Assembly: GCA_003212345.1 (NCBI GenBank)
Contig: QCPZ01000003.1
Coordinates: 1 to 64,000, forward strand
Origin: SAR116 cluster bacterium AG-447-A06
Lineage (GTDB): Bacteria; Pseudomonadota; Alphaproteobacteria; Puniceispirillales; Puniceispirillaceae
Reading direction: 5' to 3'
Length of the DNA: 64,000 nt
In this document: one piece after another, positions 63,923-64,000 of the stretch
Numbering within the stretch: position 1 is the stretch's first letter
How the letters are laid out: each line of letters starts with the position of its first letter
Program-made: the position numbers and the translations under genes
The notes under the pieces: generated by a model
The model's input: the letters and a program-made list of their open reading frames with translations, nothing else
What the model was told of the DNA's origin: nothing
Database searches by the model: none

Positions 63923-64000
63923 TTAAAGGTCGTGGTTTATGCCCATCAAAAGTCCAGCCATCATCTTGCCACGCATTGATAGGCTATCAATTTCAATATG
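63923..64000 (-). CDS. C-terminus of an unidentified protein (5' part beyond window)
   Basis: The minus strand is open from the window edge for 25 codons, ending MAGLLMGINHDL and TAA at 63923. Its position 62 bases before the citryl-CoA-lyase-like gene on the same strand suggests one operon. The fragment is too short to identify. Confidence 0.5.
   Translation of the reverse strand, partial: HIEIDSLSMRGKMMAGLLMGINHDL

Overview
The window looks like a chromosomal segment of a marine alphaproteobacterium, possibly SAR116/Puniceispirillales-like. This is an inference from moderate GC, the AapJQMP amino-acid importer, SoeABC sulfite oxidation, DMSP-type acyl-CoA enzymes, tandem photolyases and many EamA exporters. 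No rRNA, tRNA, CRISPR array, insertion sequence or prophage was recognised.

Bases 1-23,000 form an organosulfonate/C1 island. A NitT/TauT-type importer (substrate-binding protein, permease, ATPase, second permease; minus strand, cut by the window edge) is divergent from an oxygenase operon (4045-9792). That operon resembles methanesulfonate monooxygenase (Msm), but its catalytic alpha subunit appears split over two paralogous proteins. The first keeps the Rieske cluster, with the CxH-X26-CxxH spacing I recall for MsmA. It has lost both mononuclear-iron histidines and is fused to an FAD/NAD(P)H ferredoxin reductase. The second keeps an E-x2-H-x3-H iron site but has lost the Rieske loops. Between them lie a beta subunit, a Rieske ferredoxin with a very acidic tail, and an unrecognised 274-residue protein. 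Downstream are two TauE/SafE anion exporters, two LysR regulators, a PanB-like protein, formate-THF ligase and FolD (C1 units on folate), and SoeABC (cytoplasmic sulfite oxidation). Together these could take a C1 sulfonate to formaldehyde/formate plus sulfite, and on to sulfate.

Bases 23,000-51,500 are mixed metabolism. They include a K+-dependent-type membrane pyrophosphatase, dihydroorotase, glutathione transferases, a small amino-acid ABC system, a crotonase-like protein with a DmdB-like acyl-CoA ligase, and overlapping class I and FeS-type photolyase genes. Also present are DUF3833 and YciB-like envelope proteins, uracil-DNA glycosylase, an ABC-F ATPase, an unidentified transporter, a DadA-like oxidase and an amidase.

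Bases 51,500-64,000 hold the aapJQMP operon behind a GntR-type palindrome, another EamA exporter, an RraA-like protein, a one-domain zinc-ribbon miniprotein, a DUF3108 protein, HtpG, a deacetylase-family hydrolase and a citryl-CoA-lyase-like protein. The C-terminus of an unidentified gene lies at the right edge.
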